Under the pieces are notes generated by a model. That model was not told where the DNA came from. It ran no database searches and saw only the letters and a program-made list of their open reading frames with translations. Of a stretch of DNA of 64,000 nt, positions 40,499-51,036 are shown piece by piece; within the stretch, counting starts at the first letter, position 1, and each line of letters starts with the position of its first letter. Both the position numbers and the translations under genes were made by a program. Source of the stretch: Williamsoniiplasma luminosum (GTDB lineage Bacteria; Bacillota_I; Bacilli_A; Mycoplasmatales; Mycoplasmataceae); assembly GCF_002803985.1 (NCBI RefSeq), contig NZ_CP024963.1, forward strand, positions 967,561-1,031,560. Reading direction: 5' to 3'.

Positions 40499-41680
40499 TT
40501 ATTTTCCAGTTGTGACTGTATAAGTTACATCAAATGGTGAAGTACCGTTTAATGTAAATCCTTCAGCTGGTGTTAATGTAACAGTAAGTGTTTTTTCAGC
40601 TTGAGCTTTTGGTGCAACTGTTCCAGTAACTTTTGAATTTCAATTAGTATGAGTTAAAACAGCATTAACTTTGCCAATAGCTGCTGTTTCATTAGCAACT
40701 GCTGCTGTTAAACTTGTTTGAATTTCAGTTTTTAATGCAGCAACATCAACAGTTTTATCAACTGGTGCGGCTGTTGTATAAGTTACATCAAATGGTGAAG
40801 TACCGTTTAATGTAAATCCTTCAGCTGGTGTTAATGTAACAGTAAGTGTTTTTTCAGCTTGAGCTTTTTCAACAACTGTTCCAGTAACTTTCGAACTTCA
40901 AGTTGCATTAGCTAAAACAGCTTTAACTTTTACAATAGCTGCTTGCCCATCAGCAACTGCTGCTGTTAAACTTGTTTGAATTTCAGTTTTTAATGCAGCA
41001 ACATTAACAGTTTTATCATCTGGTTTAGCCTCTTTTGAAACTGTAAATTTAAATTCACCTGTAATAACTTTTGAATCTGCGGCAGCCTTAACTGTTACTT
41101 CTTCGCTTCCAACTAGTGTTTCAACTAATCCTGTAATTGTATAGTCAGTTGTTAATGCAAGAGTTGCTCCGTTAGCTTTTTTTGAAATTTCATCATGAAT
41201 TAATTTTTCAACTTCAGCTTTCGTTTCACCTCTATATGCTTTTATTTCAATTCCTTTACTAATATCATGTTTAGCAATATTTACTTTGTAAAGTGTACCA
41301 AATAATTCAGATTCACCAGCTTTTTCAGCTTTTACACCACTTAACTTAATAAATGCTTTTCCTGCTTTGTCTTTTGCTGTAAATTTAATTAATTTATGTG
41401 TTGACGCTTCTGTTCCTGTAGCTGGTGCAAGAACTGCTGTAACATTTAAAAGTTGTTTTTCAGCTTCTTTAATTTCTTTACCGTCTTTATCAACTTCAAT
41501 AGCTTTTACACCTGTATGAGTTTTTAAATCATCGTTTTTAACTTTAATTTCATTAGTTCCTGTTGGTGCAACTGTTGCGTCGAATTTTTCTTCTTCTTTA
41601 GGTTTGCTACATGCAACAACTGTTGCAGCCGTTGCGGCAACCATTCCAACACTACCTAATAATGTTAATAATTTTTTCAT
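40499..41680 (-). CDS. repeat lipoprotein with two 86-residue C-terminal repeats (393 aa)
   Basis: Leader MKKLLTLLGSVGM and lipobox VVAC; ATG at 41680 chosen because GGAGGAAAA precedes it and the signal peptide starts there (an upstream in-frame start would put 26 charged residues in front). A ~70-residue module (LTTDYTITGLVETL, VTVKA, ITGEFKFTV) is shared with the other two lipoproteins. Then two near-identical 86-residue units, each with VAALKTEIQTSLTAAV, GKVxAVL, and LTPAEGFTLNGTSPFDVTYT. Function unknown. Confidence 0.85.
40509..41020. repeat. two direct repeats of 258 bp
   Basis: The DNA around TAAGTTACATCAAATGG (40521 and 40779) repeats with period 258 bp, encoding the 86-residue units of the lipoprotein. 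Confidence 0.85.
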
Positions 41681-42016
41681 TTTTATTTTTTCCTCCGAAA
41701 GTTTTCTCTCTATGTATATTATATATGAGTTTGAAAAGAATTTTTTTAATTTTTTCATTCTATTAAAGATAATTATCTGGTTTTTTTCTTAATTTCTCCC
41801 TATTTTATTAGTTAATATCTTGTTTTTACAAAACTTATAAATTTTATTTCTAAGACAAAAAATAGTCCTTTAAAATGTTTTGAAAAACTATTTTAAAGGA
41901 CTAAATGTTGTCATAAACTATGGATTCGAACCCTAACTATTCACAAAACATTAAAAATGTGTTTTTCGAAAAAGACATAGGTTTTGAAAGCAATAAATAA
42001 TGTTAAAAATGAAATG
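41681..42016. other. intergenic region with terminator and possible tRNA fragment
   Basis: Contains the lipoprotein promoter, the tsaB terminator at 41863-41903, and a TGGATTCGAACCCT string at about 41921-41934 that looks like a tRNA T-loop (minus strand AGGGTTCGAATCCA) without a full tRNA. No gene. Confidence 0.5.
41863..41903 (-). terminator. terminator of the tsaE-tsaB operon
   Basis: Perfect 14-bp stem TAGTCCTTTAAAAT with its complement, followed on the minus strand by a T-run; 114 bp after the tsaB stop. Confidence 0.8.
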
Positions 42017-42595
42017 CTAAATAAAATTTTTAATATAGATTGGTTTGAGATCTTCAACTTTTTCAATTAAAGCAAACTGATTGTGTTTGATTAAATCTAA
42101 AACATTTAAACCAAAATCAACATTGTTGTAATCAATAACTTGAACATATCTTTTTTGAACATATTGTTCAAAAAGGGTTTCAACTTGATCTTGATTAATT
42201 AATTGGATTGCTTCTTGGATTTTATAATCAGACAAAACACTGGCATAAAATTTATTTGAGCGAGCATTAATTAATGAAATCTTGTTTTTGTTCCCTGCTT
42301 GAAACTTTAAACTATCAATTACAAAAACATTAATTTGAGGATTTAAGACTTTTAGGGTTTTAACCATACTTAAACCAATTCTCACCCCAGTATAACTTCC
42401 AGGACCAATTGTTAAATAAAAATCATTAAGCATTTTTAAGGTTAAGTTATTACGTTTTAAAAACAGATTTAAAGAATCAAAAAAGATATCACTAATCTTT
42501 TTTGTATTATCAAGTAAGAATTGGTCAATAATTTGTTCATCTTTAATTAAAAGAAAAATTAACTTTCAATTTGTTGTATCAATAAATAATTTCAT
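42017..42595 (-). CDS. tsaB: tRNA t6A biosynthesis protein TsaB
   Basis: Part of the threonylcarbamoyl-adenosine complex that modifies ANN-decoding tRNAs. 192 residues. Signature GPGSYTGVRIGL and following segment typical of TsaB (YeaZ). TAG stop at 42017. One TGA tryptophan near the N-terminus. The start is 1 nt from the tsaE stop, so translation is probably coupled. The catalytic partner TsaD is not in the window. Confidence 0.92.
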
Positions 42596-42596
42596 T

Positions 42597-43016
42597 TTAA
42601 TTAACCTCCACTTGTCTTGTGTCTTCATCAATAATTTTAAAACAAAGTTTAATTGTTTTAAAATTAGTTCAATCAACATTTAAATTACCAGGTCATTCAA
42701 TAATATTAATTGCTTCATCAAATTCATCAAAATACATTTCCACATCACTTGTTTTGTCTAAACGATATGCATCCATATGGTTAATGACTAAGTCATTAAC
42801 CTGATATTGATTCATAATCACAAAAGTTGGGGAAGTGACATTTTGTTTCACACCTAAATTCAATAATAATTGTTTGGTAAAAGTGGTTTTACCAGCCCCT
42901 AAATCACCACTTAATAATAAATATAAAGGCTTATCAGCTTTAAGAATTAATTCAACAATTTCTTTAGCAAAATCGCTTGTGGCTTTTAAATTATTCAAAA
43001 TTCTTGTTTTATGCAT
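42597..43016 (-). CDS. tsaE: tRNA t6A biosynthesis ATPase TsaE
   Basis: 139 residues. P-loop GDLGAGKTT, SPTFVIM and the HMDAYRL segment fit the TsaE ATPase of the t6A pathway. ATG at 43016 chosen over a GTG 9 nt upstream because the AGGTGA ribosome-binding site overlaps that GTG. First gene of the pair. Confidence 0.92.
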
Positions 43017-43100
43017 TTGTTTCACCTAACCATATATTCAACTTTTTGAGATCTAACAATCAAACATTTTCTTAATTTTATTTCTCTTTAGATAAATCAT

Positions 43101-43106
43101 ATTATA
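43101..43106 (-). promoter_or_regulatory. -10 box for tsaE-tsaB
   Basis: TATAAT on the minus strand 85 bp upstream of tsaE, after the mgtA terminator. Confidence 0.4.
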
Positions 43107-43176
43107 AAGCAAAAATAAATTGAATCTTAATTCAAAACAAAACGTTTGTTTTGAAGTTAAATCATCACGGATCTAA

Positions 43177-43213
43177 AAAACAAATTTCTCTATCTAGTAG
43201 AGAAATTTGTTTT
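43177..43213 (-). terminator. terminator of mgtA
   Basis: Perfect 16-bp stem AAAACAAATTTCTCTA with its complement, loop TCTAG, about 28 bp after the mgtA stop. Confidence 0.85.
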
Positions 43214-43240
43214 CAATTTCAAGCAAAATGCTTGGAAGCT

Positions 43241-46045
43241 TTATAATCATTTTTTAAAGATTTTAATGTAAGTCATCTTGACGAGTTGTGCTAAACATAG
43301 ATAGCCACAAATCAATCCAGCAGCAATCCCGATGAAAACTGGAATTGGTGGGGTCATATGTAATAATGTCCCAAATGGAGTGAAGGTTATTGAAAAGGCC
43401 AATGAAATGACCATCACCATTGTTAGATAAACAATTCATGGTGAACGCGATTGAATAAATGGCAGTTTTTCAGTTCTTAACACTTGCATCACCATTGTTT
43501 GGGTAATTAATCCAATTAAGAATCAAGAAGCATTAAATTGGGCAATGATTTGTGTCGCTTCAAATGATTCTTTATTGGTCATCGCATTAAATTCTGGAAC
43601 TAAACCAAAACCAAAACCAACAATCACAAATGTTAGAATATCAAAGACCGAACTGACAGGTCCATTAATACAAACAAAGGGAACGAGATCATTTGATTTC
43701 CAACGTTGGGGTTTTTGCACGAATTCTTCATCCACGCGATCTAAGGCCATGGCAAATTGGGATAGATCATAAATTAAATTTTGAAATAACATTTGCACTG
43801 GCAACATTGGTAGAAATGGCAAAATTGCACTCGCCACGATGACTGACAAAACATTTCCAAAATTCGATGAAGTTGTCACTTTAATATATTTTAAAATATT
43901 AGCAAATATTGTTCTGCCTTGGATGATCCCTTTTTCTAACACTAAAAGTGACTTTTCTAATAAGATGATGTCTGAAGCATCTTTGGCGATATCTGAAGCA
44001 TTATTCACAGAAATCCCCACATCACTTTGACGTAAAACAGGAGCATCATTAATTCCATCGCCCATAAATCCAACAATATGTCCTTTTTGTTTTAAGATTT
44101 GAATCACTTTAACTTTTTGTAAGGGGTTTAATTTGACAAAAATGTTTGCTTGTTCAACCATTGCTTGAATTTCGTGACTACTAGCAGCATCTAATTGTTC
44201 TCCGGTCACTAGACCTTTAATATCTAAATGCACCATTTTGCAAATAGCACGTGTTACTTGTTCGTTATCCCCTGTTAAAATTTTTAACTCAACACCATAT
44301 TTGTGTAATAGTTTAATCATTTTTTTAGTTGAGGGTTTTGGGGTATCTAAAAATGTCGCAAAACCAAAAAAGATTAATTCATTTTCGTCTTCTGGAGAAA
44401 ATCGGTTTTGATTTTGGTCAACTGGTTTATAAGCCACCCCAAGCACACGTTTTCCTTCATTGTTAATCTTTTCAAAATAAGCTTGAATTTGAGCTCTAAT
44501 CGCATCAGTGATTTTTTGGATTTTACCTTGGTAATAGACTTTGGTTGAAACACTTAAAATTTCTTCCATACTTCCTTTTGTGACTAAAATCTTTTCTTCA
44601 TCAGAATTAAAAATAACAGTTAGTTTTCGACGATTAAAATCAAAAGGGATTTCATCAATTTTTTGATATGTGTGCAGATCAAAATTTAATTTATGCGTAG
44701 AAACATAATCCACAATGGCTTTATCCATTGGGTTTTTAATCCCGGTTTGAAAGTAGCTATTTAAATATAAATATTTTAACAAGCGTGGATCTTTTTGTTT
44801 ATCAACAGTCAAATATTCAACTAATTCAATTTTATCATTGGTTAAGGTTCCAGTTTTGTCTGTGGCTAAAATATCAATCGCTCCCAGCGATTGAATCGCA
44901 TCCAGTTTTTTGACAACAACTTTCCCTTTGGCCATTCTTCCAGCCCCATTGGCTAAATTGGTTGATACAATCATTGGTAACATTTCTGGGGTTAGCCCAA
45001 CAGCTACCGCCACAGCAAAAAAGATTGCTTTAAATCAAGGATTTTTGGTAAATCCCCCAATTTGATCTCAATTGGCATAACCAACTCCGGCATTAATTAA
45101 ATACACAATTGGAACCATTACTAACATTAAAATTAACAAAACTCTTGTAACTTTTTTAACCCCAGTTGAAAAACTTCCTTCAGGTCTTTTTTCCATAATG
45201 GTCTTATTAATTGTGGCAAAATAAGTTCCATCTCCAGTTGCAATCGCGATTGCAATCCCACTTCCAGAAACAACACTGGTTCCAGTGTAACAAATATTTT
45301 CAAATTCTAAAATATTGTTAGTTTTTTTAGAATTTGTAGCATGTTTTTCAACTGGAACTGATTCACCAGTTAATGAAGATTGATTAATAAATAAATCTTT
45401 TGAATTTAAGATTCTGACATCGGCTGGAATCATATCTCCACTTGATAAATAAATTAAATCTCCAGGAACTAATTCTTTGGCATTAATTTCTTCACCTAAC
45501 TTAATCAAATCTAATTGATTCTCTTGATCAATTTTTTTAAACGAAGCTAAATTATCATTATTTTTATGACGGATAATATCCGTTGTATTTTTAACAATGC
45601 TGCCAATCTTTTTCGTGATCAGATAACTTCTCAAAGCTTGAACAAAAGTCATTGTTCCACTGGCAAAAACCATTGCCAAAATAACAATTGCTCCAGTCAC
45701 ATCAAAAATACTACGTTCATTTGTAGTACCAAATTGGTATGTTATGAACGTGATAAAGTAATATGCGGCAATTGCCAACAAAATTAAACTAAAAGGACTA
45801 AAAAAAGCTTTTCCGATTTCTAAAATTCAATTAAATCGGTGTTTTTTTAATTCATTAGTGCCATATTTTTCTATTCTATCTCTATATTCGTTGTTAGTTA
45901 AACCAAAATGCTTTAGACCAAGAATTTTTTTAACTTCTTCTTGATCTGCTTCGACCATTTTTCTGATTAATTTTTCATTTTCAAATGTTGGTCCTTGTTT
46001 TTCCTTAACTTTAGAAATAAGAGTATTTTTTTTAAATTTAATCAT
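43241..46045 (-). CDS. mgtA: magnesium-translocating P-type ATPase
   Basis: 934 residues. The phosphorylated Asp is in DKTGTLT, TGES is in LTGESVP, GDGINDAP is the P-domain loop, and LTPEMLPMI is characteristic of the Mg2+ importing (MgtA/MgtB) subgroup. Imports Mg2+ at the membrane. About ten helices with one TGA tryptophan in several. ATG at 46045 has a TAGGAG ribosome-binding site that pairs with TCCTA just upstream (46053-46067). A 31-codon ORF lies 43 nt upstream; see that entry. Confidence 0.95.
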
Positions 46046-46052
46046 TTTTATC

Positions 46053-46067
46053 TCCTATACTCTAGGA
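46053..46067 (-). promoter_or_regulatory. hairpin covering the mgtA ribosome-binding site
   Basis: TCCTA and TAGGA pair around a 5-nt loop, hiding the TAGGAG ribosome-binding site. It could couple mgtA translation to ribosome movement or folding upstream. Confidence 0.5.
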
Positions 46068-46088
46068 TTAAATAATTTTACAAATTAA

Positions 46089-46184
46089 CTACGAATAGAA
46101 TGGTGGAAAACTTATAACATTATTTAATCGCTTACAACTTTCGGGGTCAGGAAAATCGCCAACCACTGCATTTACTATTGTCAT
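46089..46184 (-). CDS. candidate mgtA leader peptide (31 aa)
   Basis: Small ORF between the mgtA promoter and mgtA. ATG at 46184 has GGTGA 6 nt upstream; 31 codons to TAG. The peptide starts MTIVNAVVGDFPDPESCKRL and then has a PP pair near the end. The acidic/proline alternation DFPDPES resembles the EPDPTP stretch of enterobacterial MgtL, where ribosomes fall off at low Mg2+ and mgtA is turned on. The match is in character, not alignment, and the role is inferred. The mgtA start lies 43 nt after its stop. Confidence 0.6.
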   Translation of the reverse strand: MTIVNAVVGDFPDPESCKRLNNVISFPPFYS

Positions 46185-46213
46185 AATCTTCACCACTCTT
46201 TCTTTACTTTTAA

Positions 46214-46219
46214 ATTATA
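46214..46219 (-). promoter_or_regulatory. -10 box for the mgtA leader
   Basis: TATAAT followed by TTAAAAGTA on the minus strand, about 30 bp upstream of the leader ORF start. Confidence 0.5.
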
Positions 46220-46423
46220 AACAATTAATCCACTTTTTGACTATTATTAAAAAAATTTTGCTTTTATATGTTTTCAGGGCAGAGGTTGTTTTTGTCTAGA
46301 TTTAGTTGATAAAAATGGTTAAAATTTTGGTTTTTTTGAATTTAAAGGTCACATTTAAAATTTTATTTCTAATCTATTATGAGAAACAATCAAAAAAATA
46401 GTTTCAAATTGGAAAAGGAGTAC

Positions 46424-46846
46424 ATGAAAAAAGATATTTCATTTATAATTAAATATGAAAAAGGTGAACTAGATGTCGATGGGACAATTAGTTTAGAGGA
46501 GATGAAATTTATGGCTGATAATATGAGCACAAAAGAAGGAATTGAATTTGGCCAAGATTTTATGCATACTATGAAACAATATGGAAGCGTATTTCCAAAA
46601 AAGGCAAAAAAACCAATTAAGAAACCAGATCCAACAAATGAATTATTTAAGTTAACTAAGGCTGAATTGGTTGATATGGTGCAAAACATAATGGGTGTGG
46701 TGAATACTCTAAAAGAAGAATTGCAATTAGCTCAAGCTGAAATCAAAATTTTAAGACAGGAACTTGCTCAAACAAAAGAAGAATTAAAGTTAGCGCATGT
46801 TGAAATCAAGCGTTTGAAAGATAAATATGAACCTGATTTCTATTAG
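46424..46846 (+). CDS. small coiled-coil protein, copy A (140 aa)
   Basis: Not recognised as a named family. Starts MKKDISFIIKYEKGE after AAAAGGAG; an upstream in-frame ATG at 46379 has no ribosome-binding site. Middle segment FKLTKAELVDMVQNIM, then a heptad-repeat coiled coil (ELQLAQAEIKILRQELAQTK) to the end. No signal peptide or membrane segment, so cytoplasmic or a partner-binding scaffold. Confidence 0.75.
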   Translation: MKKDISFIIKYEKGELDVDGTISLEEMKFMADNMSTKEGIEFGQDFMHTMKQYGSVFPKKAKKPIKKPDPTNELFKLTKAELVDMVQNIMGVVNTLKEELQLAQAEIKILRQELAQTKEELKLAHVEIKRLKDKYEPDFY

Positions 46847-46861
46847 TGAGATCTCAACAAA

Positions 46862-46900
46862 AAATTAAAATCGGAAGTTCAATGCTTCCGATTTTAATTT
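46862..46900 (+). terminator. terminator of coiled-coil gene copy A
   Basis: Perfect 16-bp stem AAATTAAAATCGGAAG with its complement and loop TTCAATG. Confidence 0.85.
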
Positions 46901-47031
46901 GGGACATTTCTATTTACTCATTGACTATATAAAAAACATTTTTTTGAATTTAAAGGTAATATTTAAAATTTTATTTCTAATCTGTTATGAGAAACAATCA
47001 AAAAAATAGTTTCAAATTGGAAAAGGAGTAC

Positions 47032-47496
47032 ATGAAAAAAGATATTTCATTTATAATTAAATATGAAAAAGGCGAAATAGATGTCGATGGGACAATTAGT
47101 TTAGAGGAAATGAAATTTATGGCTGATAATATGAGCACAAAAGAAGGAATTGAATTTGGCCAAGATTTTATGCATACTATGAAACAATATGGAAGCGTAT
47201 TTCCAAAAAAGGCAAAAAAACCAATTAAGAAACCAGATCCAACAAATGAATTATTTAAGTTAACTAAGGCTGAATTGGTTGATATGGTGCAAAACATAAT
47301 GGGTGTTGTGAATACTTTAAGAGAAGAATTGCAATTAGCACAAGCTGAAATCAAAATTTTAAGACAGGAACTTGCTCAAACCAAACAAGAACTTGCTCAA
47401 ACCAAACAAGAACTTGCTCAAACAAAAGAAGAACTACAATTAGCACATATTGAAATCAAACGTTTAAAAGATAAATATGAACCCGATTTCCTTTAA
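47032..47496 (+). CDS. small coiled-coil protein, copy B (154 aa)
   Basis: Nearly identical to copy A over the first ~115 residues. In the coiled coil the heptad ELAQTKQ is repeated twice more, adding 14 residues. This is an in-frame 21-bp expansion, suggesting length variation by slippage. Same start choice and ribosome-binding site as copy A. Confidence 0.75.
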   Translation: MKKDISFIIKYEKGEIDVDGTISLEEMKFMADNMSTKEGIEFGQDFMHTMKQYGSVFPKKAKKPIKKPDPTNELFKLTKAELVDMVQNIMGVVNTLREELQLAQAEIKILRQELAQTKQELAQTKQELAQTKEELQLAHIEIKRLKDKYEPDFL

Positions 47497-47510
47497 TAGT
47501 ATGTTGATAA

Positions 47511-47549
47511 AAATTAAAATCGGAAGTCCAAGGCTTCCGATTTTAATTT
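47511..47549 (+). terminator. terminator of coiled-coil gene copy B
   Basis: Stem AAATTAAAATCGGAAG with its complement, loop TCCAAGG, same form as the copy A terminator. Confidence 0.85.
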
Positions 47550-47612
47550 GAGTCATTTCTACTTATTGATTGACTATATAAAAAAATTTTTAGTAAAACT
47601 AAAAATTTAAAT

Positions 47613-49208
47613 TTATTTCTTCAAAATTAATGATGGCTGAGTCATTTCTGAAGGGATTTCAATGTACATCAAATCTAAAATTGTTGGTGCAACATCAGCA
47701 ATTCCAGCATCCCGACTTCTCATTTCAACATCAGCTGTAATAATAATTGGAACATTTTGGGTGGTATGTTTTTTATTTGGTTGCCCAGTTTCATCAATCA
47801 TAATTTCAGCATTTCCATGATCAGCTGTGATCACCATAATCCCATTATGTTTGGTCACAAAACTATCATAAATTCTTTCCAGTTGCTGGTCTAAAACTTT
47901 GACAGCTTGAATTGCTGCTTGTTCATCTCCAGTATGCCCAACCATATCAGCGTTGGCAAAATTCAAAACAATCAAGTCAAATTCATTTTTTTCAATTTCA
48001 ATTAATAACTGGTCAGTAATTTCTTTGGCTGACATTTCTGGTTTTAAATCATAAGTTGCCACTTTTGGGGAAGGGATTAAATCCAAACTAGCCCCATTCA
48101 AAGTAATTTCATTTGGTTTAGCTAAACCATTTTTGAAATAATCATTTCCCCCATCAAAGAAAAATGTCACGTGGGCAATTTTTTCAGTTTCAGCAATTCT
48201 TAATTGCTTATAACCTTGATCTGCTAAATATTGACCAAGGGTATTTGTTAATGGAGTTGGTGGGTAAGCAATGTGGGGTGAAGTCACTGAATCGGCATAT
48301 TTCATCATTGAAACAAAACGAATTTGATCACCAATAAAATGCAATTCTTGAAATGATGAATAATTTCAAGCAGGATAGTTTTCATTGGTCATGATTGAAG
48401 CTATTTGAATCGCACGATCAGGTCTAAAATTGGTAAAAATCACAGCATCAAATGGTAAGATACCCCCAAGTGGATTATTTCTATTATAAGCTGGGGTAAT
48501 CATTTCATCATCCTTGCCTAAATTGTATTCTGATTCAAGATAAGCAATTGGATCAGTAAACGAATTGACATCGTTTTGTGAGACCATTGCTCGATAAGCT
48601 TCAGCACTACGTTCAAAACGTTTATCACGATCCATTGCAAAATAACGTCCATTAATTGAAGCTATCACTCCAATATTGTTGTTTTGTTTGATTAGATCTA
48701 ATAAAGTTTGTAGATAATTTTTAGCAACTTTTGGTTGGGTGTCTCGACCATCTGTAAATAAATCAAAGGCAATTTTGGTTAAACCAAAATTGACAGCAGC
48801 TTGATAAACAGCCATCATGTGATTCATATGTGAATGGACCCCACCATCAGAAAACATCCCCATTAAATGGAGAGTTGTATGATTGGTTTTGACAAATTCA
48901 AAAGCATCAACGATTTCTTTGTTTGTCGCAATTTGATTTGTTTTAACTTCATTATTTAGTTTGGCCAACGATTCAAATTTGATGCGTCCTGCCCCAAGAT
49001 GAATATGACCAACTTCAGAATTTCCCATTTGTCCTTCTGGAAGTCCGACTCATTCACCTGATGCATGAGCTTGAACTCATGGATATTTAGTTTGTAATTG
49101 TTTGACAAAAGTCATGTTGGCTTGCGCCACAGCATTGCCTTTATCATGTTCATCAGCGATTCCTCATCCATCTAAAATCGCTAATAAAACTGGTTGTTTA
49201 ATTCTCAT
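47613..49208 (-). CDS. gpmI: 2,3-bisphosphoglycerate-independent phosphoglycerate mutase
   Basis: Glycolytic step 3-phosphoglycerate to 2-phosphoglycerate; Mn2+-dependent. 531 residues, normal. ILDGWG at the N-terminus, GNSEVGH with the catalytic serine, ADHGNAE and NFANADMVGH metal-ligand motifs. Ends KLNKK-like with TAA. Last of three cotranscribed genes. Confidence 0.96.
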
Positions 49209-49217
49209 TTTCTCTCC

Positions 49218-50057
49218 TTATTTTTTCAAAATATATTGACGAATAATTTCTGAAACCGCACCTTGTTCATTGGTTAAAGGCATATGAAGATCAGCGATTT
49301 TCTTTAAATCATCAACTGAATTTTCCATGGATACACCATACCCAACAAATTTAATCATTGAAATATCATTGTATCCATCTCCGACTGCCATAATGTTTTT
49401 TGGATCAATGTTCAATTCTTGACTTAATCATTTCAAAGCGTGAGCTTTGTTAATTCCAGGGGCATTGACCTCTGAATTATTTCCATGATCAATTGCAACT
49501 TCAAAACCTAAATCAGCTAGTGCTTCAAGAAACCCTGGTCTGGCATCAAAAGCAAGCATTTTGAAAAATTCAAAATTAAAATTTGCTTGAACATCTTTTC
49601 ATTCGACATATTCCCCATCAAAAAAATTCATTTCATTCAAATAAGCTTGAATTTTATCTTGAGTGTTGGCAGGATCAATGACGTTTGTAATTGTGGTTTG
49701 CAAATCATCAACATAACCTCATACAATCGAACCTTTAAATTCTGGTCTTTCAGCTAATTCAAAAGCTTTTTGTGCTAAATCAGCTTTAATGGTGTGTTTT
49801 TTTAAAATGGTTTTTTTGAAAACATCATAAATAGCTCCACCATTATAACCAACAATCACTGTCCCGTCTTTTTTTGCAAAACCATTTTCAATAATTTGAT
49901 TTGGCCTTGAATGGACAGGTCTACCTGTGACAAAAACAACTTCGACCCCTTGTTCAATCGCACTTTGAATTGGTTCAATATTTTCTTTAATGACATGGCC
50001 CATGTTGTAATAGACTGTTCCATCCATGTCGAGTGCTAATAATTTAATGTCTTTCAT
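49218..50057 (-). CDS. Cof-type HAD-IIB phosphatase
   Basis: 279 residues. Motif 1 LDMDGT at the N-terminus, VTGRP motif 2, and GDGYNDISM motif 4 near the C-terminus, with a C2-type cap between. Hydrolyses sugar or nucleotide phosphates; the substrate is not determined. One nt from tpiA stop and 9 nt from gpmI start, so part of the same glycolytic operon. Confidence 0.9.
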
Positions 50058-50058
50058 C

Positions 50059-50805
50059 TTATTTACTATAGTTAATTAAAGCGACATAATCATCAGCAAT
50101 TAAACTAGCCCCACCAACTAATGCTCCATCAATATCTGGTTGTTCCATCAATTCTTTGATGTTTCCAGGTTTAACTGATCCTCCATATTGGATTGTGATT
50201 TGATCAGCTGTTGTTTGATCATAAATTTTTGCCAAGTTTTGTCGAATTGCCAAACAAACATCTTGAGCATCTTGAGCAGTCGCTGTTTTCCCGGTTCCGA
50301 TTGCTCAAATTGGTTCATAAGCAATAATTGTTTTTAAAGCGTCAACTTTTGAAATATTTTCATAGGCTTTATTAATTTGATTATTCACAAAAGCAATGGT
50401 TTGACCAGCTTCTTTTGTTTGTAGTGTTTCACCACAACAAATAATTGGAATCATTTTATTTTCTAATAATGCTTTTGCTTTTAAATTAACTGTGACATCA
50501 GTTTCATTAAACATTTCTCTTCTTTCTGAATGTCCAATAATCACATATTCAACACCAATTTCTTTCAACATTTGAATTGATATTTCCCCAGTGTAAGCTC
50601 CATTTTTGTCAAAATGGACATTTTCAGCTGCAATTTTAACATTTTTGGCACAGTCAATTCCTGTTTGTAATGCTGTAAATGGTAATCCCAAACCAGCAAT
50701 TACGTCTGATTTTTCAATATTTTTATTTACTAATTCTAAAAATGCTTTTACTTCAGCATTTGTTCCGTTCATTTTTCAATTTCCGAAAATAATTTTTTTT
50801 CTCAT
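50059..50805 (-). CDS. tpiA: triosephosphate isomerase
   Basis: Interconverts dihydroxyacetone phosphate and glyceraldehyde-3-phosphate. 248 residues. GNWKMN at the N-terminus, catalytic His in GHSERR, catalytic Glu in YEPIWAIGTG, phosphate loop in GGSVKPGN and GALVGGASL. First gene of the tpiA-HAD-gpmI operon. Confidence 0.97.
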
Positions 50806-50832
50806 AATTTCGATCCTTTTCAATACTTTTAA

Positions 50833-50838
50833 ATTATA
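50833..50838 (-). promoter_or_regulatory. -10 box of tpiA
   Basis: TATAAT followed by TTAAAAGTATTG on the minus strand, 28 bp upstream of the start codon; a second TATAAT lies at 50840-50845. Confidence 0.5.
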
Positions 50839-50933
50839 AATTATAAACCTGATTTTATAACCATTTTATTGCGATTTTCATGATGTATCTTGAAAATCGA
50901 ATGCTTCAATCTCGACAAAAAATCATAAAAGTG

Positions 50934-51013
50934 ATCATTTGCTTGCAAAAAACTTTGCAAGGTGGTAATTAATAATTAAACCACTTACAAATGAGTGTTT
51001 AAAAGCAAATGAT
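50934..51013 (+). promoter_or_regulatory. structured leader element before the Lon-like gene
   Basis: ATCATTTGCTT (50934-50944) and AAGCAAATGAT (51003-51013) form a perfect 11-bp outer stem. Inside are GCAAA/TTTGC (50945-50958) and AAG-TGGT/ACCA-CTT (50959-50986) hairpins, giving a multibranch shape. It ends 23 nt before the ATG. Riboswitch-like form, but no known class matched. Confidence 0.45.
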
Positions 51014-51036
51014 GGGGGTTAGAAATAAATAAAATT

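Larger units (their letters stand above)
46332..47549 (+). repeat. tandem duplication, two units offset 608 bp
   Basis: Unit 46332-46900 and unit 46940-47549 each include the same upstream sequence, a coiled-coil gene, and a similar terminator. Only the coiled-coil length (extra 42 bp) and scattered bases differ. Confidence 0.85.

Noticed and set aside
41915..41940. tRNA pseudogene or attachment site
   Set aside because: Only a T-loop-like string is present; the T-stem does not pair well and no acceptor or anticodon arm follows.
46390..47354. Minus-strand ORFs opposite the coiled-coil genes
   Set aside because: Exact shadows of the two duplicated + strand genes, which have RBS, promoter and terminators.
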